This document shows, piece after piece, positions 27,441 through 37,092 of a DNA stretch of 64,000 nucleotides. A program made the translations under genes and the position numbers. Origin of the DNA: Clostridiales bacterium (GTDB taxonomy: Bacteria; Bacillota; Clostridia; Oscillospirales; CAG-272); NCBI GenBank assembly GCA_012514145.1, contig JAAZAV010000053.1:1-64000 (forward strand), read 5' to 3'. Every line of letters starts with the position of its first letter. The stretch's first letter is position 1. The notes under the pieces were generated by a model. The model had not been told where the DNA came from, ran no database searches, and saw only the letters and a program-made list of their open reading frames with translations.

Positions 27441-28904
27441 ATGAAACATATTCGAATACCGGGAATGAGAATCATCTCTTCGGCACTGATTATATTGCTG
27501 CTTGCCGTCATGGCTGTATCCTGCGGCGGCGGCAAAACCGACACCTCCGACGTAACGACGACTGCCGCAGCCGAGACCGAACCGGCGGAGAGCACAACTG
27601 CTGTTGATGCCATGGGTGACATGGATCTCGGCGGCAAGACCTTCATCATCTACGATGCCAACGACTACCCCCAGAATTCCATGAACCTCACCCGCGAGGA
27701 CAAGGCGGGCGACCTGGTAAACGATGCGCTGGTGGAGCGGGATATCCAGATTACCGATCGCTTCAATGCGGCTATCGAATATATCCCAGGCACCTCCTGC
27801 GCCACCGACTGTGCCGCCTACAAAACCTCCTATATGGCGGGCGACCACATCTGCGACATTATCTACTCCCGTCTCACCGGCGGCGGCGCGCTGACCATGC
27901 TGGCTGAGGAGAAAACGCTGCTTGACATGGCGGATATGCCATATCTTGAGCTGAATCAGCCCTGGTGGAGCCGCCTTATGAACGAGAGCTTTACCCTTGG
28001 CGGCAAGCTCTACTTTACTTCCGGCGACATTGTGACCGGTATGTATCTTTCCCAGTGCGTCATAGGTCTCAACATCAATCTTCTTGAACAGTATCAGATT
28101 AAGACCGACTACTTCACGCTTGTCCGTGAGGGCAGGTGGGTCATAGACGAACTGATCGAAATCGCAAAGTACAAGCAGGACCTTGACGGCGACGGCGTTA
28201 TGCACACCTCCCACGACTTCTTCGGGCTTGCCAATGACTCCACCGGCTACGGGCTTTCCGCCATGGCGTTCGTGGTGGGCTGCGGCATATCCTCGGCCAA
28301 CAACGACGGCGAGCATGTCACCATCGACGATATTTACAGCGAGCGTATGACGGATGTGGTTGAGAAGATCAGGCAGGTTGTAATTAAAGACAAGTTCGAC
28401 GACCGCCGCGACTATATCAACCTCACCTTCAAGTCCGACCGCGCCATTGCGGTGCAGACCTACATCGGCACCAACCTGCGCGACATGGAGAGCGACTTCA
28501 CATACATGCCCTTCCCGAAGTACGACGAACAGCAGGAGGACTACCGCACCATGGTCAACGGCTGGGGCACCCTCTTCTGCGGCATCGCTGCAAACACCGA
28601 TCCCGAGTTCGCCGGCTTCATGACCGAGGCGCTCACCCGTTATTCTTACGAAAATGTGCGTCCGGTAATGTATGACATAGTTCTCAAGCAGAAGGTGGCG
28701 CGTGACGAGAACTGCACCGATATGATAGACTATGTGTATGACAGCATATACTTCGACTTGGGCACCGCCTATCGCTTCGGCGGTCTTGAAGATATCATCG
28801 GCAGGTCTATATATAACGGCACCGAACTGACCTCCCAGATCGAGGCGGTGCGCGAGAAAGCTCTGTCCGAGGTCGAAAAGTTCGAGGCTGTCTGGCTTTC
28901 GTGA
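27441..28904 (+). CDS. Extracellular solute-binding lipoprotein (SBP 2)
   Basis: A 487-residue predicted lipoprotein. The signal peptide ends in AVSC with Cys28, followed by a Thr/Ala/Glu linker. Body landmarks are DLGGKTFIIYDAND, LNQPWWSRLMNES, MPFPKYDEQQEDYR and VLKQKVARDENCTDMID. DLDGDGVMHTSHDFFG near residue 250 is an EF-hand-like Asp-rich loop and may bind calcium. Its neighbour is the GH63-like enzyme. SD AGGAGG precedes the ATG. A long perfect inverted repeat follows at 28947. Confidence 0.87.
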   Translation: MKHIRIPGMRIISSALIILLLAVMAVSCGGGKTDTSDVTTTAAAETEPAESTTAVDAMGDMDLGGKTFIIYDANDYPQNSMNLTREDKAGDLVNDALVERDIQITDRFNAAIEYIPGTSCATDCAAYKTSYMAGDHICDIIYSRLTGGGALTMLAEEKTLLDMADMPYLELNQPWWSRLMNESFTLGGKLYFTSGDIVTGMYLSQCVIGLNINLLEQYQIKTDYFTLVREGRWVIDELIEIAKYKQDLDGDGVMHTSHDFFGLANDSTGYGLSAMAFVVGCGISSANNDGEHVTIDDIYSERMTDVVEKIRQVVIKDKFDDRRDYINLTFKSDRAIAVQTYIGTNLRDMESDFTYMPFPKYDEQQEDYRTMVNGWGTLFCGIAANTDPEFAGFMTEALTRYSYENVRPVMYDIVLKQKVARDENCTDMIDYVYDSIYFDLGTAYRFGGLEDIIGRSIYNGTELTSQIEAVREKALSEVEKFEAVWLS

Positions 28905-28946
28905 TAATCAGGCGATTTATTGACTGAATGATATTATTTATATTAT

Positions 28947-28993
28947 AGATAATGCAATCCGTTAAGCTTATAGGCGAACGGATTGCATTATCT
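28947..28993. terminator. 17-bp perfect inverted repeat after SBP 2
   Basis: The arms at 28947-28963 and 28977-28993 are complementary over 17 bases (core AATGCAATCCGTT) around a 13-base loop. No T-run follows. It is probably a transcription terminator or 3'-end stabiliser for the SBP 2 transcript. The remaining 28994-29206 is AT-rich with no gene visible and holds the promoter region of the regulator gene. Confidence 0.6.
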
Positions 28994-29206
28994 GTGTGGA
29001 GCATACAGAGCAATGCTCCCAGAAGGCTCTGAAATTTTGATTTACATTGAATCCGTAGGAACAATTCTGTTTTTAGAATAAAACAGGCATATTCAACACA
29101 TAAGACACAGCATGTCCGCCCAAAAACCGACATTTCTCGCTTTGTGTCGTGGTATTTGCGGGACATATATAGTATCATTATCGCGAAAGGAGGCGTTAAC
29201 GAGCAA

Positions 29207-29749
29207 ATGAACCAGTCGAAAACGGGAGAGTTATTGAAACTTCTCCGAAAAGAGAAAGGGCTGACGCAGGAACAATTGGCTGAAAAGCTTTTTGTTTCGA
29301 GCAGAACCGTTTCACGCTGGGAAACGGGGAGCAATATGCCCGATTTAAGCATACTCATAGAACTTGCAGATTTTTACAATGTGGACATCCGTGAAATCAT
29401 TGACGGAGAAAGGAAAAGCGAGATTATGAATCAAGACACAAGAGACACCCTGAAAAAAGTTGCCGAGTACACAGCAGTGGTAAAGAAGAAATTGAGGAAG
29501 AGGATGGCGATGATGTTATCCTGTTCCGTAATTCTATTGGTGTTCAGTTCCGTAATGTACGGAACGAACGGTTTTAACGGCTTTATTATCGAAAGTAAAT
29601 GTCGGAGCATTATGGGTTTTACACTTGGCTTCACGACTGCACTTTTAGTATTGAATATACTGTATCTGCTCGGTGTATTTGATAAGCTCAACGAGAAAAA
29701 GGCGGCATTTATGTATCGGAAAAGGACTGAAACCACAGACGATGAATGA
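29207..29749 (+). CDS. XRE-family HTH regulator with membrane anchor
   Basis: A 180-residue protein. Residues about 6-65 form an XRE/Cro-type helix-turn-helix (LLKLLRKEKGLTQEQLAEKL, SSRTVSRWETGSNMPDLS) followed by FYNVDIREIIDGER. This pattern is common in clostridial regulators with a C-terminal membrane domain. Two membrane helices follow (about 103-122 and 135-157), ending in a charged tail. The start at 29207 follows GAAAGGAGGCG and begins the HTH domain cleanly. Base composition is clearly more AT-rich than the neighbouring genes, which hints at recent acquisition. It stands alone between hairpins, and its target is unknown. Confidence 0.85.
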   Translation: MNQSKTGELLKLLRKEKGLTQEQLAEKLFVSSRTVSRWETGSNMPDLSILIELADFYNVDIREIIDGERKSEIMNQDTRDTLKKVAEYTAVVKKKLRKRMAMMLSCSVILLVFSSVMYGTNGFNGFIIESKCRSIMGFTLGFTTALLVLNILYLLGVFDKLNEKKAAFMYRKRTETTDDE

Positions 29750-29805
29750 TGTACGGCAAATATAATCTCTGACAGGGAGGGTAATTCCCTGCCATTCATA
29801 ACATC

Positions 29806-29862
29806 GAGGGCAATGCTCTTTCGGGGGCATTGCCCTCCTGTCTGTCGAGGAATTGCTTTTTT
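29806..29862 (+). terminator. Hairpin and T-run after the HTH gene
   Basis: GAGGGCAATGC (29806-29816) pairs with GCATTGCCCTC (29827-29837) over 11 bases. A run of six T follows only at 29857-29862. A smaller hairpin (CAGGGA/TCCCTG, 29773-29791) precedes it. Termination is likely but the T-run is displaced. Confidence 0.5.
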
Positions 29863-29880
29863 ATTTACACATAATCGGCA

Positions 29881-29909
29881 TTGACAGTGAGAACGCCGGC
29901 GGGTATAAT
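29881..29909 (+). promoter_or_regulatory. Strong promoter of the GH65/95-GH38 operon
   Basis: A perfect TTGACA (29881-29886), 17-base spacer, perfect TATAAT (29904-29909). It lies 31 bases before the start of the glycosidase gene. Confidence 0.85.
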
Positions 29910-29939
29910 GGAATACACTAACAACAGGGAGGTTACTAT

Positions 29940-31925
29940 ATGACCACGTACAGAAGCAGTGAAGCGCGGGAGGATTACGCCCCGCCAATGGCAGGAAACG
30001 GTGAAATTGCCCTGTTTATCGACGGCGAGGGCAATACCCGACCCGATATCGGCATACGGTGGGCAGGTCGTCGCAAGGCGAACAGCCACACCGCCCCCCT
30101 CTCTCCGTTCGGATTCTTTAAATTTTCCCTTGGATGCGAATGTGAGTGCGGCGAATGGTCCGAAACACTTGACCCGCTGAAGGGGACGATAACCTGCGAG
30201 ACGGTATATCCCGTTGACGGCGGCAAAGTGAAGGTAAAGACAGTTGCATTCGTACACGCCGACCGGAATATTATAGTTATACGCAAGGAGCTGTGCGGTC
30301 TGCCGGCGGAAGGACTGCCGTTTGCCTTTGTTTACGAGCTTGACACCGAACGGCTCTCGAGCACTCCGACAATTGCCGACAGAAAAATAGCCCTCAGCTA
30401 TACCCATGACGGCAGGTGGTTCAGCCGGGGAAGAATCACTCTCAGCGCCGACTTCAACGCCGAATGTGCCGTTGACGGCGCGAAAAATATACTGTCGGGC
30501 AGACTGACAGACGGGGTATATACCTTCTTCATAACGCTGACCGACGACAGATACGGCACAGACCCGGAAGCCGATTCGGCTGTTCTGAACGGCATGGTTG
30601 CCGAGGGTTACACGGCGCTGCTTGAATCCCACAAAGCGGCATGGTCGGCGTATCACGCCGAAGGCAGTGTGATTCTGCCCGACGAGAAGCTGCAGGAGAT
30701 TTACAACACTGCGGCTTACCATCTGCGGATCACCACCACCCGCTGGTCGATACCCGTCAACCTCTGCGACACCCACTGGCACGGCCGCTATTTCGCCTTT
30801 GACGAATACTATTCGCTGCGCGGACTGCTGACTTCGGGTCATATGCATCTGGCAAGAAGGGTGCCCGAGTTCCGCTTCAAAGGGCTGGAACACGCCATAA
30901 CCCGTCAGTCGTCGAAGAACGTGCGGGAAGCCTACTACCCCTGGGAGACTCTGGAGGACGGCACCGAGGGTGCTCCCTACGGCTACTGGATGCAGCATAT
31001 TTTCCACATGGCACATGCCGCCAGGGGCGCGTGGGAGTATTATCACTACACCGGCGACCTGGAGTTCCTGCGGGAGAAGGCATATCCCATAATCACCGCC
31101 TGCGCCGAGTTTTTCAGGCGGCATATGGTCTACCGCGACAATTCGGGCGTCACCGGCGGCAGGACGATAATCGGCAGCTGCACCGATCTCGAACGGCTTG
31201 GAAGTTCAATCAAGAATCCCTTCATGACCACATGCTCGGTCATCACCACCTTCAACGCGCTTACCGAAGCCGCCGCTATTCTCGGCGAGGAGAACGAGAT
31301 GACCGCCGAATGCGCCGAGCTGGCGTTCGAGTTGAAGCGCGACCTGCCGCACGACGGCGAGAAATATGTGCCCTATCCCGGCTGCGAGCAGCGGAGTATC
31401 GGCGTTTTCTGCGGCACATTCCCCTATTATGTTCTCGACCCGTCGGACGAAAAACAGCGCCGCGCCGCCGAGGACTACTGCGCACATGAGCATGTCTACG
31501 GCAACATGTACGCCATGGGTTCGGGCGTTTCCTCCTGGTACGCGCTGTGGAAGTCGCTGAGTTATTCCCGCTGGCAGGAGCCGGAGCTTGCCGCCGCCGC
31601 TCTTGGACAAGCTGCAGCTACTGCCGGATGCTTCTCGGAGATGTATGAGATAAACGAGCCGGACCACCGCATCAGACCCTGGTTCTCAACTTCATCCGGC
31701 ATCATGCTCAACTGCATAAACGAACTGCTGGTTCAGTCGGAACACGGACGCCTGCTTATAGCCCCGGGCGTGCCCGAGAGCTGGCGCTCCTTCGAATTTA
31801 CTCTGCCGGTTATCGGCGGCTCGAAGCTGCACTGCAAAGTCAGTGACGGTCGGCTTAAAGCCTTTGAATTCATCGGCGCGGCTCCCGAACTTGAGATTGT
31901 ATTTCCCGAATGGATCAAAAGATAA
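29940..31925 (+). CDS. (alpha/alpha)6-barrel glycoside hydrolase, GH65/GH95-like
   Basis: A 661-residue protein without a signal peptide. A beta-sandwich N-terminal domain (about 1-230) precedes an (alpha/alpha)6 barrel (about 240-590) with the segments NLCDTHWHGRYFAFDEYY, HAARGAWEYYHYTGDLEFLR, FFRRHMVY and SWYALWKSL, and a small beta C-domain (PGVPESWRSFEF). Layout and motifs fit the GH65/GH94/GH95 clan. GH95 members are alpha-L-fucosidases or galactosidases, and GH65 members are disaccharide phosphorylases or hydrolases. I cannot tell which applies. A strong promoter precedes it and GH38 follows after 33 bases, so the two probably act on the same glycan. Confidence 0.7.
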   Translation: MTTYRSSEAREDYAPPMAGNGEIALFIDGEGNTRPDIGIRWAGRRKANSHTAPLSPFGFFKFSLGCECECGEWSETLDPLKGTITCETVYPVDGGKVKVKTVAFVHADRNIIVIRKELCGLPAEGLPFAFVYELDTERLSSTPTIADRKIALSYTHDGRWFSRGRITLSADFNAECAVDGAKNILSGRLTDGVYTFFITLTDDRYGTDPEADSAVLNGMVAEGYTALLESHKAAWSAYHAEGSVILPDEKLQEIYNTAAYHLRITTTRWSIPVNLCDTHWHGRYFAFDEYYSLRGLLTSGHMHLARRVPEFRFKGLEHAITRQSSKNVREAYYPWETLEDGTEGAPYGYWMQHIFHMAHAARGAWEYYHYTGDLEFLREKAYPIITACAEFFRRHMVYRDNSGVTGGRTIIGSCTDLERLGSSIKNPFMTTCSVITTFNALTEAAAILGEENEMTAECAELAFELKRDLPHDGEKYVPYPGCEQRSIGVFCGTFPYYVLDPSDEKQRRAAEDYCAHEHVYGNMYAMGSGVSSWYALWKSLSYSRWQEPELAAAALGQAAATAGCFSEMYEINEPDHRIRPWFSTSSGIMLNCINELLVQSEHGRLLIAPGVPESWRSFEFTLPVIGGSKLHCKVSDGRLKAFEFIGAAPELEIVFPEWIKR

Positions 31926-31958
31926 AAGATAACAAAAGAAAAAGAAGAAGGAAAAACC

Positions 31959-34900
31959 ATGAACGAACAAAAATACATCAACAGAACTTATACGAAATTC
32001 GATAACATAGTAAACCTCTACGCGCGCAAAATGTTCACCACCGTGGGCAGGGCGGAGAAAGTTTATGCCCTCGAGACGAAGGAGCATCTGCGCACGCCTC
32101 CCTGCTGCGGATTAAGCGCCATAGAACCGGGGACAACCTGGGGCGGCGAGTATAACAATATCTGGCTTGTGACCGAGGTCACGGTGCCCGAGTGCGCGGC
32201 GGACGGGGTCTTCTGCGCCATACCCGACGTTGACGCTTCGGAGATAATGGGCTTCATCGACGGCAAACCGGTCGGCATCATCAACTCAAAGAACAATTTC
32301 ATCGGCGGTCAGCACAGCGTGATCTACATCGAGGAGAACGCGGTTCCCGGCAACACTCATAAACTCGCCTTCGAGTGCTACGCCGGCCACACCTGCCTGG
32401 GTACCCAGCCATACGACAGCTACGGCGCCGACGAATCGAAACCTTCAGGCGATTTCAGACACCGCTATTCGGGCGTTCGCTTTGTGTTGCTTGACAGGGT
32501 TTTCTGCGACTTCTGTTTCGACCTTACGACCGTGCTGCAGCTGGCGCGTCTTCCGCAGGAGAATTTCGTGTCGCTTAAAGCTCACGAGTGCCTCGCCGAC
32601 GCCTTCCCTCTGCTCATCGCCGACCCCGATTCATACACCGATGACGAACTGCGCGAATCCTGCGCCGCAATCAGCAAGGTTCTGGCTCCCGCTCTCTCGA
32701 AGGGAAGCGGCGACCGCTCCCGAGGCTATGTGGGCGTGATCGGACACTCACATATGGACACAGCCTGGCTCTGGCCGGTGTCCGAGACGATACGCAAGTG
32801 TGCCCGCACCTACTCACAGGCATTGACGCTGATGGATATATATCCCGACTACACCTTCGTTCAGTCCTCGGCGCTGCACCTGGACTGGATGCGCCGTTAC
32901 TACCCCGACATCTTCGAGGGGATAAAGCAGCGGGTTGCCGACGGACGCTATGAGCCGAACGGCGGCGTATGGGTCGAATGCGACTGCAATGTCACCGGCG
33001 GCGAAGCCATGGTTCGCCAGTTCCTCTACGGTCAGCGCTATACCGGGAAGCATCTCGGCTACCGCTCCGACTCCTTTTGGCTGCCCGACACCTTCGGCTA
33101 CAACGCGGCCATCCCGCAGATCATGCTGCAGTCGGGCATAAAGTATTTCTACACCACAAAGATGAGCTGGAACGACCTGAACAACTTCCCGGCGGACAGC
33201 TTCAGATGGCGCGGTCTTGACGGTTCCGAGGTTATCACACACCTGAACCGCATGCATATGATGCCCGATGTCGCCGGCCTCACGGGTGCGGTCACCGGCA
33301 TTCAGGACAAGCGTTCAAGCGATATGCGTCTGGCTGCCTACGGTTTCGGCGACGGCGGCGGCGGACCCACTTTCGGAATGCTTGAGTATCTGGATCGTGT
33401 CAGGTCTCTGGACGGTCTGCCGAAGATCGAGAAGACCACCATAACCGGCTTCAACGAAAAGCTGGAAGCCCGGCGCGACCGTCTGCCGCTCTACGACGGC
33501 GAACTTTATCTCGAATTCCACCGGGGAACGCTGACCTCAATGCATGTGGTAAAGCGCTCCAACCGTCTGGCTGAGATAGCTCTCCACGACCTGGAGCTTC
33601 TGAATGTGCTGTCGGGCAGACCTGTCGACGGGAAGCGGGATGAGTTCTACGAAGTAATGCTTAAGAATCAGTTCCACGACATTCTCCCCGGCACCTGCAT
33701 CCCCAAGGTCTACGATATATATAAGGAAGAGATGAGCGCGCTGCTCGATGACATCGCGGCAGCATCGGGCGGTTACATCAGCGGCATGTCGTCCGGGGCG
33801 GAAAACAGCTTCTCGCTCTTTAACTCGCTTTCAACCGCTCAGAAGGGCGCGGCAGTAATCCCGGGCAGAACGGGCATCGCAGGCAGAGATGCCCAGAGCT
33901 ATACCGACCTTATGGGCAAGGATGTGACGGTATTTGCCGCCGAAATCCCCCCGATGTCGGCAGTCACGCTTGAATACGCGGCTCCCACCGGCTCGGTCAG
34001 CGCTTTCTGCGCCGAGGGCAATAAGCTGGAGACACCCTATTATAAGGTCACCTTCGACGTCGCAGGCTATATATCCTCGCTCATCGATAAAGCGAACGGC
34101 AGGGAAATCGCCAATCTCAGCGGCAACGCCGCGCCTCTGGGCACACTCTGGTTCGGAGAAAATATGCCTACCCGGTATGACAACTGGGAGCTGGAGGACG
34201 ACGTGTTCGCCAAGCTCAGTCAGACCCGCAGCCTGCTTAACCGCAGCGTGGTAACCGACGGCGCGGTGGAGTACCGCATCCGCAGCGAATACGCTCTGGG
34301 CAGGAATTCCAAGGCGTACATCGACACGGTGTTCTACGCCGACGACCGCCGCATAGACTATGAGGTGAAACTCGACTGGCACGACCGCCATTCGATAGTC
34401 AAGGCGGGATTCGACGTGAACATCCGTTCGGCATTCATCAAGAATGAGATTCAGTTCGGTCATGTCGACCGTCCCACCACCCGCAACAACAGTATTGAAA
34501 ATGCCCGCTTCGAGGTCTGCAACCACAAGTGGTCGGATCTGTCCGAGACCAACTACGGCGTGGCGCTGCTCAACGACTGCAAATACGGCATCTCCTGCGA
34601 AGGTTCAAATATCATGCTGACGCTGGCGTTGGGCGGCACCCGTCCCGACCCCTTCAACGGCTTCGGCGAGCTGTATATGCGCTACGCTCTCCTGCCCCAC
34701 ATCGGTCCCTTCAACGCTGAGAATGTGGTGCTGCCGGCATATCGCTTCAACTACCTGCCTGTGTTTGCCGCCGGTGCTGTTGAGGTTCCGAAGCTGTTCG
34801 GGCTGTCCGAGTCAAACATCATCTGCGAGGCGGTCAAGCACGCCGAGGATGTTGAGGGCGCCTATGTGCTGCGCCTCTATGAGTGCGAGCGTTCGGCGAC

Positions 34901-35048
34901 AAACTGCATTCTCACCCTTCCCGGAGCGAAGAAGGTCACCTTAACCAATATGCTTGAAGAAGCGGCAGAAGAACTGAAACTAACCGACGGCGCCGTGAGC
35001 CTCAGCTTCAGACCCTTTGAGATAAAGACCATACTGGTCGAGAGATAA
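31959..35048 (+). CDS. Alpha-mannosidase, glycoside hydrolase family 38
   Basis: A 1029-residue GH38 enzyme removing alpha-mannosyl residues with retention, using a catalytic zinc. HSHMD (263-267) contributes zinc ligands His265 and Asp267. The nucleophile is expected at Asp377 in WLPDTFGYN, and His573 in FHDILPGTCIP is the final ligand. The N-terminal domain, the catalytic alpha/beta barrel, the helical middle domain and the long beta-sandwich C-terminal half (about 680-1029) are all present at usual length. No signal peptide, so it works on imported manno-oligosaccharides, possibly trimmed N-glycans. The SD is AAGAAGGAAAAA. It is followed by a small membrane protein and a ceramidase-like lipoprotein. 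Confidence 0.95.
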   Translation: MNEQKYINRTYTKFDNIVNLYARKMFTTVGRAEKVYALETKEHLRTPPCCGLSAIEPGTTWGGEYNNIWLVTEVTVPECAADGVFCAIPDVDASEIMGFIDGKPVGIINSKNNFIGGQHSVIYIEENAVPGNTHKLAFECYAGHTCLGTQPYDSYGADESKPSGDFRHRYSGVRFVLLDRVFCDFCFDLTTVLQLARLPQENFVSLKAHECLADAFPLLIADPDSYTDDELRESCAAISKVLAPALSKGSGDRSRGYVGVIGHSHMDTAWLWPVSETIRKCARTYSQALTLMDIYPDYTFVQSSALHLDWMRRYYPDIFEGIKQRVADGRYEPNGGVWVECDCNVTGGEAMVRQFLYGQRYTGKHLGYRSDSFWLPDTFGYNAAIPQIMLQSGIKYFYTTKMSWNDLNNFPADSFRWRGLDGSEVITHLNRMHMMPDVAGLTGAVTGIQDKRSSDMRLAAYGFGDGGGGPTFGMLEYLDRVRSLDGLPKIEKTTITGFNEKLEARRDRLPLYDGELYLEFHRGTLTSMHVVKRSNRLAEIALHDLELLNVLSGRPVDGKRDEFYEVMLKNQFHDILPGTCIPKVYDIYKEEMSALLDDIAAASGGYISGMSSGAENSFSLFNSLSTAQKGAAVIPGRTGIAGRDAQSYTDLMGKDVTVFAAEIPPMSAVTLEYAAPTGSVSAFCAEGNKLETPYYKVTFDVAGYISSLIDKANGREIANLSGNAAPLGTLWFGENMPTRYDNWELEDDVFAKLSQTRSLLNRSVVTDGAVEYRIRSEYALGRNSKAYIDTVFYADDRRIDYEVKLDWHDRHSIVKAGFDVNIRSAFIKNEIQFGHVDRPTTRNNSIENARFEVCNHKWSDLSETNYGVALLNDCKYGISCEGSNIMLTLALGGTRPDPFNGFGELYMRYALLPHIGPFNAENVVLPAYRFNYLPVFAAGAVEVPKLFGLSESNIICEAVKHAEDVEGAYVLRLYECERSATNCILTLPGAKKVTLTNMLEEAAEELKLTDGAVSLSFRPFEIKTILVER

Positions 35049-35067
35049 CCGGGCAGAGGACAAACAT

Positions 35068-35472
35068 ATGACCTCAGAAAATTCAAACAAATTCGTCCGT
35101 GTGTTCACACGCGGAGCGGCTGCCGCGGTACTGCTTGCCGCCATAATCTGCCTTGCCGTAAGGCTGCTGATATTCGCAGTCGGACCGCTGGCGTTGCTTG
35201 TCGACCCGCTGATCGGCGAGGTGTTCTCTCAATGGAAAAGCGCCGATGTAAGTCTGATACTGATCCTGCCGATGCTGTTTGTCGCCGCGGCAGTGCTGCT
35301 CTTTATGAAGGCAAAGCGTCACCGGCTGCTTGCGGCTCTGGGATGTGTGATTATCGTCATCGCGGGAGTGTTGGTAACACTGGTGACCGCGCGGATAAAC
35401 TCGGTGCCGCTCTATACGCTGATTAGGATTATTATGGATTTTGTAAGCTCCGGAGCGCTGAAGGTTTTATAA
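35068..35472 (+). CDS. Small membrane protein of unknown function
   Basis: A 134-residue protein with about three to four hydrophobic helices (about 16-47, 61-80, 87-109 and possibly 112-130) and a short polar N-terminus. I do not recognise a family. It is wedged 19 bases after GH38 and 3 bases before the ceramidase-like gene, so it is cotranscribed with them. It could be an accessory membrane protein for that operon. The reading frame is supported by the tight packing. Confidence 0.65.
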   Translation: MTSENSNKFVRVFTRGAAAAVLLAAIICLAVRLLIFAVGPLALLVDPLIGEVFSQWKSADVSLILILPMLFVAAAVLLFMKAKRHRLLAALGCVIIVIAGVLVTLVTARINSVPLYTLIRIIMDFVSSGALKVL

Positions 35473-35475
35473 CAA

Positions 35476-36963
35476 ATGGATATACACGACTTAACCAAAC
35501 GCCTGCCCTCGATTGCCGCGGCGGTCGCTATTCTGCTGACGGCATCGCTGGGCGGCTGTTCCCGTGCTGTGCCCGAGCCGCTGTCGGGGCAGGGAAGCGA
35601 ATGGATCGCCGGATACGGCGTTACCGACCTGGTGCCCCCCTCCTCCAATCTGTCCGATTATTATGTAGCCGGCTACCGCAACGGCAACCGAGCCACCGGA
35701 CTGCTGGATTATCAGCAGGCATGCGCAATGTGGCTTGAGACGGGCGGAGCGTCGCTGCTGCTTGTGGCGGTTGACTGCGTTGCGCTGGCGAAAACCCAGA
35801 CGGATGAGATCAAAGACAGGATCTATGCCGCATATGATGGCGATAAATCGGCGCTTCGTATTCACATCATCTCAACGCACGACCATGCGGGCATCGACAC
35901 CTTCGGTCTCTGGGGCGAGTTAGCCCGTGACGGCAAGGACGAGGGCTTCATGGAGGTGCTCTATCAGGGAGTTGTAAAGGCAGCACTTGACGCATATGCC
36001 GACCGCCGACCGGGCGAACTCTACTACGGTCACAACGGAAAGGGCATAGAGGAGCTGCAGCGCGATTCCCGCAATCCGCAGATATACGACAGGGAAATAC
36101 ATCAGCTCCGCTTTGAGCCCTCCGACGGCTCCCCCGGTATACGGCTGCTCGACTACGCGGCTCATGCCGAATCGCTGAGAGGCGCAAACTCGCTGATAAG
36201 CGCCGACTATCCCCGTTACCTGCGGGAGGCGGTTGAACGGGATTCGCCCGGAAAGGATCGGGCGCTGTATGTACCCGGTGCGGTGGGCGGACTTATCATG
36301 ACTCATGTGCTGCGCGATGATAACGGCGAAGAATACCCGGTTGAAACGAATGTGGTGCTCACCGGCGAGCTGCTGGCAAAGACCGCACTTGCCATAAAAA
36401 ATGAACGAAAACTCGAGCCGCGCCTGTGGTGCGATACGACAGCCGTTCGGATTCCGCTTGACAACACGCTGTTTATCTTAATGGCGGCGGTGGGAGTGCT
36501 GCCCACCCGCGCCGTCGAGAGCCGTGACGGCAAATACGGTCTGTCGGTGGAGACGGTAGTGAGCCTGGTGAGGATAGGGGATCTCAGCCTTGTAATGATA
36601 CCCGGTGAGTATTTCCCCGAACTGGCATACGGCGATACCGGTCCCGGCATACCGAACACCTCGAAAATTCCGAATCCCCCGCCGCTGAAGGATTATTTAG
36701 GCGAAGATTTTCTGATTGTCGGTCTCTCCGACGACGAAATCGGCTATATTGTCACTCCCTCCGACTTCCTGCTGCATAAGGATTACCCGTACATTAAGAA
36801 CGCCAGCGAGATTTACGAGATACGCCACTATGAGGAGACAAACTCTGTCGGTCCCGATGCTGCAAAGCACATCGCCGACGCGGTCGCCCGTCTCTGCGAA
36901 CGGGCGGGATTGTGGCAGCCGCCGACAGATGATGCCCTTGACAGTGCGAACAGGGAAAATTGA
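35476..36963 (+). CDS. Neutral ceramidase-like lipoprotein
   Basis: A 495-residue predicted lipoprotein (signal peptide ending in LGGC, Cys28). The mature part resembles the N-terminal domain of neutral/alkaline ceramidases: WIAGYGVTDLVPP matches the G-x-G-x-x-D-x-T/V-x-P start. LLVAVDCVAL precedes a zinc-type motif HIISTHDHAGID (His135, His137). VMIPGEYFPELA matches the C-terminal family motif. Ceramidases cleave the amide bond of ceramide; many bacterial homologues in sugar loci have unknown substrates. It is shorter than full ceramidases, which carry an extra C-terminal domain. It should be surface-anchored, the only hydrolase in this operon exposed outside. Confidence 0.75.
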   Translation: MDIHDLTKRLPSIAAAVAILLTASLGGCSRAVPEPLSGQGSEWIAGYGVTDLVPPSSNLSDYYVAGYRNGNRATGLLDYQQACAMWLETGGASLLLVAVDCVALAKTQTDEIKDRIYAAYDGDKSALRIHIISTHDHAGIDTFGLWGELARDGKDEGFMEVLYQGVVKAALDAYADRRPGELYYGHNGKGIEELQRDSRNPQIYDREIHQLRFEPSDGSPGIRLLDYAAHAESLRGANSLISADYPRYLREAVERDSPGKDRALYVPGAVGGLIMTHVLRDDNGEEYPVETNVVLTGELLAKTALAIKNERKLEPRLWCDTTAVRIPLDNTLFILMAAVGVLPTRAVESRDGKYGLSVETVVSLVRIGDLSLVMIPGEYFPELAYGDTGPGIPNTSKIPNPPPLKDYLGEDFLIVGLSDDEIGYIVTPSDFLLHKDYPYIKNASEIYEIRHYEETNSVGPDAAKHIADAVARLCERAGLWQPPTDDALDSANREN

Positions 36964-36990
36964 TTATTATAGTAAAATCTTCGTAACAGG

Positions 36991-37019
36991 TTGACAATTC
37001 GGAAGATTCGGTATACAAT
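36991..37019 (+). promoter_or_regulatory. Promoter of the CocE-type hydrolase gene
   Basis: A perfect TTGACA (36991-36996), a 17-base spacer and TACAAT (37014-37019), 74 bases upstream of the start codon. Confidence 0.75.
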
Positions 37020-37092
37020 AATACACCCGTACGGGATTGCTCAATCATGAGGAGCACCCGTGCCTGGAATAATCTGCCGCGGAGTGAAAGAT

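Noticed and set aside
29865-31124. 419-codon minus-strand frame opposite the GH65/95-like gene
   Set aside because: A mirror of a GC-rich coding strand; it runs through the promoter at 29881-29909 and shows no family motif.
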